Source: Podochytrium sp. JEL0797 | Taxonomy: Eukaryota > Chytridiomycota > Chytridiomycetes > Chytridiales > Chytriomycetaceae | DNA: 10,226 nucleotides | Direction: 5' to 3' | NCBI GenBank assembly: GCA_027596195.1 | Contig: JADGJG010000981.1 | Coordinates: 1-10,226, forward strand | The notes under the pieces: generated by a model | Database searches by the model: none | What the model was told of the DNA's origin: nothing | What the model saw: only the letters and a program-made list of their open reading frames with translations | Part shown: in pieces, positions 7,088 to 10,226 of the stretch | Layout of the letters: each line of letters opens with the position of its first letter | Position numbering within the stretch: the first letter of the stretch is position 1 | Position numbers and translations under genes: made by a program

Positions 7088-7322
7088 CTAAACGGGAGAA
7101 GGAGTCAGTGAGTGTGGAAGGAGAAGGGGGGGAGGGGTTCGAATGGAAGTGACGGAAGCACATCTCATCGCGATCCCAGCACATCGTCCGAGCCATCCAA
7201 CGCTGTCAACGCGATAGCAGGATATTGCGCTGATGGGGAACAGATCGGATGGTGCAGATCCCATGAGGATGCGATGGATGCGACGGTGGGGATGGGTGCG
7301 AGGGGGCGGGTCAATGGCTCAC
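7088..7322 (-). other. Probable 5' UTR intron of the eL41 gene
   Basis: Read on the minus strand, the best donor is GTGAGC from 7322 and the acceptor is TTTAG ending at 7088, with CTGAC as a branch candidate 14-18 nt before it. The 235-nt length exceeds every coding intron in the window. The acceptor is well supported by its position one base before the ATG; the donor is the best of few candidates. No other gene is seen in 7087-7338. Confidence 0.45.
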
Positions 7323-7400
7323 TTGGCGGATGAAATCAGAAGCCCTTCCGAAAGCCGCGATCCATACAAACGCGAGAAATCGCCGAACAACCTAATGCTC

Positions 7401-7410
7401 CTATATATGA
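7401..7410 (-). promoter_or_regulatory. Candidate TATA box of eL41
   Basis: TCATATATAG on the minus strand, present only in the copy of the duplicated block that is nearer eL41. A start site ~30 bp downstream (about 7375) would give a short non-coding first exon before the predicted donor at 7322. The CCAAT boxes of the two copies lie at 7428-7432 and 7540-7544, a usual distance upstream of such a start. Confidence 0.35.
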
Positions 7411-7544
7411 TTCTGCATTCCGTTAATCCATTGGTTTATTCAATATGAAAGAAGCCTCTCCGAAAGCCGGGATCCATCCAAACGCGAGAAATCGCGGAAA
7501 TCGCCGAACTAATTCTCCTCTCATTCTGCTTCCAAAGCTATTGG

Positions 7545-7550
7545 TTTATT
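7545..7550 (-). terminator. Poly(A) signal AATAAA for the WW-AIM24 gene
   Basis: The first AATAAA on the minus strand after the TGA at 7634-7632, 81 nt past it. It belongs to the distal copy of the duplicated block; an identical hexamer recurs in the other copy at 7435-7440. Confidence 0.45.
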
Positions 7551-7631
7551 CGTTCCAACGTCAAGGGAATTCAAAAAAATCCAAGTTCTGAACACCACAC
7601 GAGACCACTTCCTTTCCCAATTACGCACCAT

Positions 7632-8869
7632 TCAATTCTTGCTCGGAATGTACGGCCCAATCCACTCCCCAAACACATCCGCACTCTTGCTCTGGAAATA
7701 CACTCTTCCGGGACCAGTGAACTTGCACATCCAGAAATCCCCCGTCGCGAGCTTGCTGAAAAACCCGCCTTCAGACTTGATGGTTTCAACCGAATATTGG
7801 CAGTTCCAGGCGACAACAAAGTGGTGGTGGATAAAGTAGGATTCGCCGGGTTGGAGCTGCGGGGACGCGGGGGGAATGAGTTGCGAAAAACAAAATGAAA
7901 ACGTGAAAAGAACTCACATCTTTGAACAAGATGGCCCCGAAAGTTTCCAAGAAGAGCGTCCCCGTGCCTGAATAATGGTGCACCCAAAGCCCCGCGCCCG
8001 ACCCAAACGATTTGCCAAGAGATTGGGCCTTCGAGTCGCGTTGAATGCCCTCTGTGTAGCACAGGAACGCGTGGCGGTTCGCGACCCATTGGTGGTTGTT
8101 CATGGGGAGAACAATAATGTCTCCGAGACCGTGGTTGCTGAGCGTGGCTTGGCCGGGGCCCTGAATTTCCGAATTCAGATATCGTCAATGACCTGGTAAA
8201 AAAACACACGTACGCGAATGTGCAAGAAAGCCGTCTGGTCACCCGTGAAGATGTTTCTGAATGTGAAGTGGAAGGTTCCCTGTGAAATGAAATGGAATCA
8301 GAGGGGAAATCGCGTGAAAACAAGAGCAGCGAGAAACTTACTCTGATGCTAACGCCTTGGGTGTAACTAATCATAGTTCCAGGCTTCGCGTGAATTTCAC
8401 TCTGAAGATTGAGCACGAGAATTGTGTTGGTGTCGCGGGAAATATTTTCGATTGAGTATTTATTATGACCGTGAAGTGCCTGAATGAAATATTTCAAAAC
8501 ACGTCTCACCGGTGCTGAATCTCATAGCTCCCTCCGTTGAAGCTTCCCGAAGTATCCATGATGACCTGTGCTGGCGCCACGAGCGGAGCCACGACCTGCT
8601 GGTTCGAAGCAATTGGGTTCGGCGCCGAGCCTGGCGCAAAGCCCATGGCGGGTGCCGTGGGAAGGTCCCAGGTGCTCTGCTTGGTCACCTCGTTGACGAA
8701 GAAGTATCGCTTCTCTTGCTCGCTCCACTGCGGTGGATTTGTTTGGTTAATTTGGAATACGGTACGAAAAATGGGGTTGACGAATGTGCGTTTCGGCAAG
8801 ACGGAATAAATTAAAGAAACATACTTGAGCGATGAATCCGGCGGGAAGGAGTGGGGCTGGTGGAGGCTT
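7632..8869 (-). CDS. WW domain-AIM24 domain fusion protein, at least six exons (start not found)
   Basis: Exons: ~8869-8825 (5' limit open), 8727-8510, 8435-8342 (junction doubtful), 8279-8214, 8160-7918, 7856-7632. At least 296 aa. A Pro-rich lead (KPPPAPLLPAGF) runs into a WW domain split by a 97-nt intron: PAGFIAQ|WSEQEKRYFFVN, then TKQSTWDLP; the usual first Trp of LPxGW is Phe. A ~45-residue Ala/Pro/Gln linker follows, then an AIM24 (TRAP-like beta) domain: SGSFNGGSYEIQHR, DTNTILVLNLQSEIHAKPGT, GDIIVLP, AQSLGKSFGSGAGLWVHHYS, SGTGTLFLETFGAI, VVAWNCQYSVE, FTGPGRVYFQSKS. In yeast AIM24 supports mitochondrial MICOS integrity; most homologues of this shorter type are uncharacterised and cytosolic. 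WW domains bind Pro-rich ligands, so this could be an adaptor. The first exon's frame is open to 9007 but has no ATG, so an upstream exon must hold the start. Confidence 0.82.
8436..8509 (-). other. Intron with non-AG end, or misplaced junction, in the WW-AIM24 gene
   Basis: Exon two ends at CACCG followed by a good donor (GTGAGA). Homology wants QHR joined to DTNT, which requires ending the intron at 8436, after TTTCCCG: length 74 nt, right for this genome, but the last two bases are CG, not AG. The only nearby AG (CATTCAG, ending at 8480) would make a 30-nt intron and shift the frame. Included so the uncertain junction is visible. Confidence 0.45.
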
Positions 8870-9044
8870 TCTTTGCGATGAACTTTGGCAGATTTTCAAA
8901 GTTTTTTTAGCTTGGCGAGTAATTGGGACACGGTGGGTGCGGCCTGGGCGATTATTACCGGATGGAATCGCTTTTTTGTTCGCGTCTTTTTGATATGTGA
9001 ATGTGTTTTATTCGCTCTTTGGTTTTCCCGAGTTCATAACGTTC

Positions 9045-9644
9045 ATGAGTCCAGTCAAAGCAGCAAGATTGCTTATCCTTGTCATCCGATCATCAGTACT
9101 AAATCGGAAACTCCTGATACACAAGAGGATGGAACCTCGTGTTGCGTCCACAGATGCGAATGCTCTGACGGGAACGACCGTTGGCAGTGACATTGACCGC
9201 GAGATGCCTGCCCTCCTCGACGACAGCGACTATGAGGATATGCCAGACCTTGAACCAATTCCAGGCTATTCTTCTTTCACCTGGAAAAATACTCGTAAGC
9301 TCCTGATATACAATAGGATCCCATTCCCACGTCTTTCTGCGTCGCACTCCCATTCAACAATGACAATGGCCTCGCACCCCATTGGGCCAATCGAGGCTCA
9401 ACCTACTCCACGAAGCCCAATCTTGAAATGGGGGAACAACTCCAATTGCCTCTTGTTCAAGGATTGGAGAGATTGGAGATTTCTGAACGCGGACCTCACC
9501 CCTTCCTCCATCAACATACTGTCTAACAACAACAAACTCGTGCTCTTCATGTTCATGCAATTTCGTGGCAATTTCGCAGCTAATCACTTCTCGTACCCCG
9601 GAAACCGAGGAGTTAATGAGGGACGAAAATCGCATTCCCTGTGA
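9045..9644 (+). CDS. Doubtful ORF, 199 aa, unrecognised
   Basis: An ATG at 9045 opens a frame to TGA at 9642-9644; a second in-frame ATG is at 9129. Residues 45-75 include an acidic stretch, MPALLDDSDYEDMPDLEPIP, of a style seen in the linker regions of fungal retrotransposon polyproteins, but no reverse transcriptase, integrase, protease or zinc-knuckle motif is visible. The peptide KLLIHKR recurs 62 residues later as KLLIYNR. A GTAAGC at 9295 could be a donor, so the frame may really end or splice there. The part after ~9300 reads like non-coding sequence. Its promoter would be divergent from the WW-AIM24 gene, whose missing first exon must also lie in this region on the other strand. It may be a transposon fossil, a first exon, or chance. 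Confidence 0.25.
   Translation: MSPVKAARLLILVIRSSVLNRKLLIHKRMEPRVASTDANALTGTTVGSDIDREMPALLDDSDYEDMPDLEPIPGYSSFTWKNTRKLLIYNRIPFPRLSASHSHSTMTMASHPIGPIEAQPTPRSPILKWGNNSNCLLFKDWRDWRFLNADLTPSSINILSNNNKLVLFMFMQFRGNFAANHFSYPGNRGVNEGRKSHSL
9109..9320 (+). repeat. Short imperfect direct repeat, CTCCTGATA(C/T)ACAA
   Basis: CTCCTGATACACAAGAGGAT at 9111-9130 recurs as CTCCTGATATACAATAGGAT at 9300-9319, 18 of 20 bases identical, 189 bp apart (63 codons, in frame). It may reflect an old duplication within the doubtful ORF. Confidence 0.6.
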
Positions 9645-10103
9645 TTTTTGTCGCTCTCATGGCATGGCGTCAAGTAATGATCGCATGCCTTGTGATTGTC
9701 TCGGGGAGGACCCTGCCTACACGTGATGTAAACATAAAGACCTCATTGATTTTCTTTTAACGACGTGATTGCCTCATACTTTTACTTTTCTTTTCTTATC
9801 TCTTTTTCTTTGCTCGGATATAAAAATAAATTGGTTTCCGATCTTCAATGTCACATGAAATTCTGGTCTAGCTTTACAACAAGCTAAAAAGGATTTCTTC
9901 TTTTAATTTTCTTATCCGCTAGCCCGGTTTATAATCAGTCCGTTCTGAAGTTTTTTAAAAGAGATCGTGACCGCGTTTGTCTTTTTTACCTGACACTCCT
10001 TCTTCGACAAACAGTATAATTTGTTAAGAAAGCGGCGGATAAGTGGCTCAATGAGAAAGTAATTCCTATTTCTCGGATCACGAAAAATTTTCATGAGCCT
10101 GGC
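9645..10103. other. AT-rich intergenic stretch with an inverted repeat, no gene seen
   Basis: No frame here looks like a protein. Features visible are a long pyrimidine tract at about 9778-9812 followed by ATATAAAAATAAA (9819-9831), which could be a TATA element or hold a poly(A) hexamer (AATAAA), and an inverted repeat: CTTATCCGC at 9911-9919 and GCGGATAAG at 10035-10043, with GTTTGTC (9975-9981) and GACAAAC (10006-10012) nested inside. A 133-bp decayed MITE is possible, but I see no target-site duplication. Confidence 0.5.
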
Positions 10104-10226
10104 TCAAGTCATGAGCAAAAAGAAATCTGACTCACCCAAATCACAGCAAAAAGAATTTCCGCACCACTCGAATCATGACAAAAAGAAATTCCGTCTCACC
10201 CAAATCACAGCAAAAAGAAATCTTCG
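10104..10226 (+). repeat. 32-bp minisatellite, 3.8 units, continuing past the window
   Basis: Units at 10104-10135, 10136-10167, 10168-10199 and 10200-10226 (cut by the window edge). Each has a core AATCA(C/T) then CAAAAAGAAAT, ending in a CAC before the next unit. Units 1 and 3 share the start TC(A/G)A(A/G)TCATGA; units 2 and 4 share CCAAATCACAGC, so the true period may be 64 bp made of two diverged halves. A degenerate earlier unit may exist at about 10072-10103. Units abut directly, with no unique spacers. Confidence 0.9.

Larger units (their letters stand above)
7339..7551. repeat. Imperfect tandem duplication of a ~110-bp block
   Basis: Copy 1 (7339-7441) and copy 2 (7451-7551) share, in the same order, GAAGCC, TCCGAAAGCCG, GATCCAT, CAAACGCGAGAAATCGC, CGCCGAAC, ATTCTGC and ATTGGTTTATTC. 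Copy 2 has a small internal duplication (GAAATCGCG); copy 1 alone has TATATA. On the minus strand both copies end with AATAAACCAAT, a CCAAT box overlapping a poly(A)-type hexamer. The block lies downstream of the AIM24 gene's stop and upstream of eL41, both minus strand, so it may serve as 3' end of one and promoter of the other. Confidence 0.8.

Noticed and set aside
8480..8509. 30-nt intron (GTGAGA to CATTCAG) in the WW-AIM24 gene
   Set aside because: It has canonical ends but is shorter than any other intron here (53 nt minimum) and puts the following AIM24 sequence out of frame.
10104..10226. CRISPR-like array
   Set aside because: Units abut with no unique spacers, and the window is eukaryotic. 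It is a simple tandem repeat.

Overview
The window is nuclear DNA of a eukaryote. Most genes are on the minus strand and are cut by very short spliceosomal introns (53 to 97 nt in coding sequence) with GT donors and nearly always AG acceptors, and AATAAA poly(A) signals follow most stops. A cilium-specific coiled-coil protein (CCDC96/CFAP184 type) means the organism makes a motile flagellum. A DUF2855 remnant, an AIM24-family protein, compact spacing and tiny introns together suggest a zoosporic true fungus, Chytridiomycota or a relative. The phylum is inference.

Layout. 1-700: a plus-strand gene for a small Ser/Thr-rich single-pass membrane protein. 700-1300: a tail-to-tail intergenic stretch with a nested hairpin and a CCA microsatellite. 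1355-1732 (-): a small Lys/Ala/Pro-rich histone H1-like protein. 1894-4078 (-): the CFAP184 homologue in six exons, reconstructed here as 610 aa. 4216-5738 (-): a triose-phosphate/nucleotide-sugar translocator (SLC35/TPT type) in five exons, 416 aa, with an unusual Ala-rich insert. 5901-6428 (+): a broken DUF2855 C-terminal fragment with an in-frame TAG. 6480-7008: no clear gene, but a striking T-depleted strand. 7009-7086 (-): ribosomal protein eL41, only 25 codons, with a probable 5' UTR intron. 7339-7551: a ~110 bp duplicated intergenic block. 7632-8869+ (-): a WW domain fused to an AIM24 domain, in at least six exons, with one splice junction that does not fit AG. 9045-9644 (+): a doubtful ORF. 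9645-10226: AT-rich sequence ending in a 32-bp minisatellite that runs off the window.

These are independent housekeeping and flagellar genes, not an operon or a dedicated system. Spacing between the minus-strand genes is tight (about 130-160 bp between CDSs for the first three), so promoters and 3' ends lie close together. The most unusual content is the WW-AIM24 fusion and its odd junction, the decayed DUF2855 copy beside the transporter promoter, the duplicated block upstream of eL41, and the minisatellite. I saw no convincing new defence, mobile or biosynthetic system.
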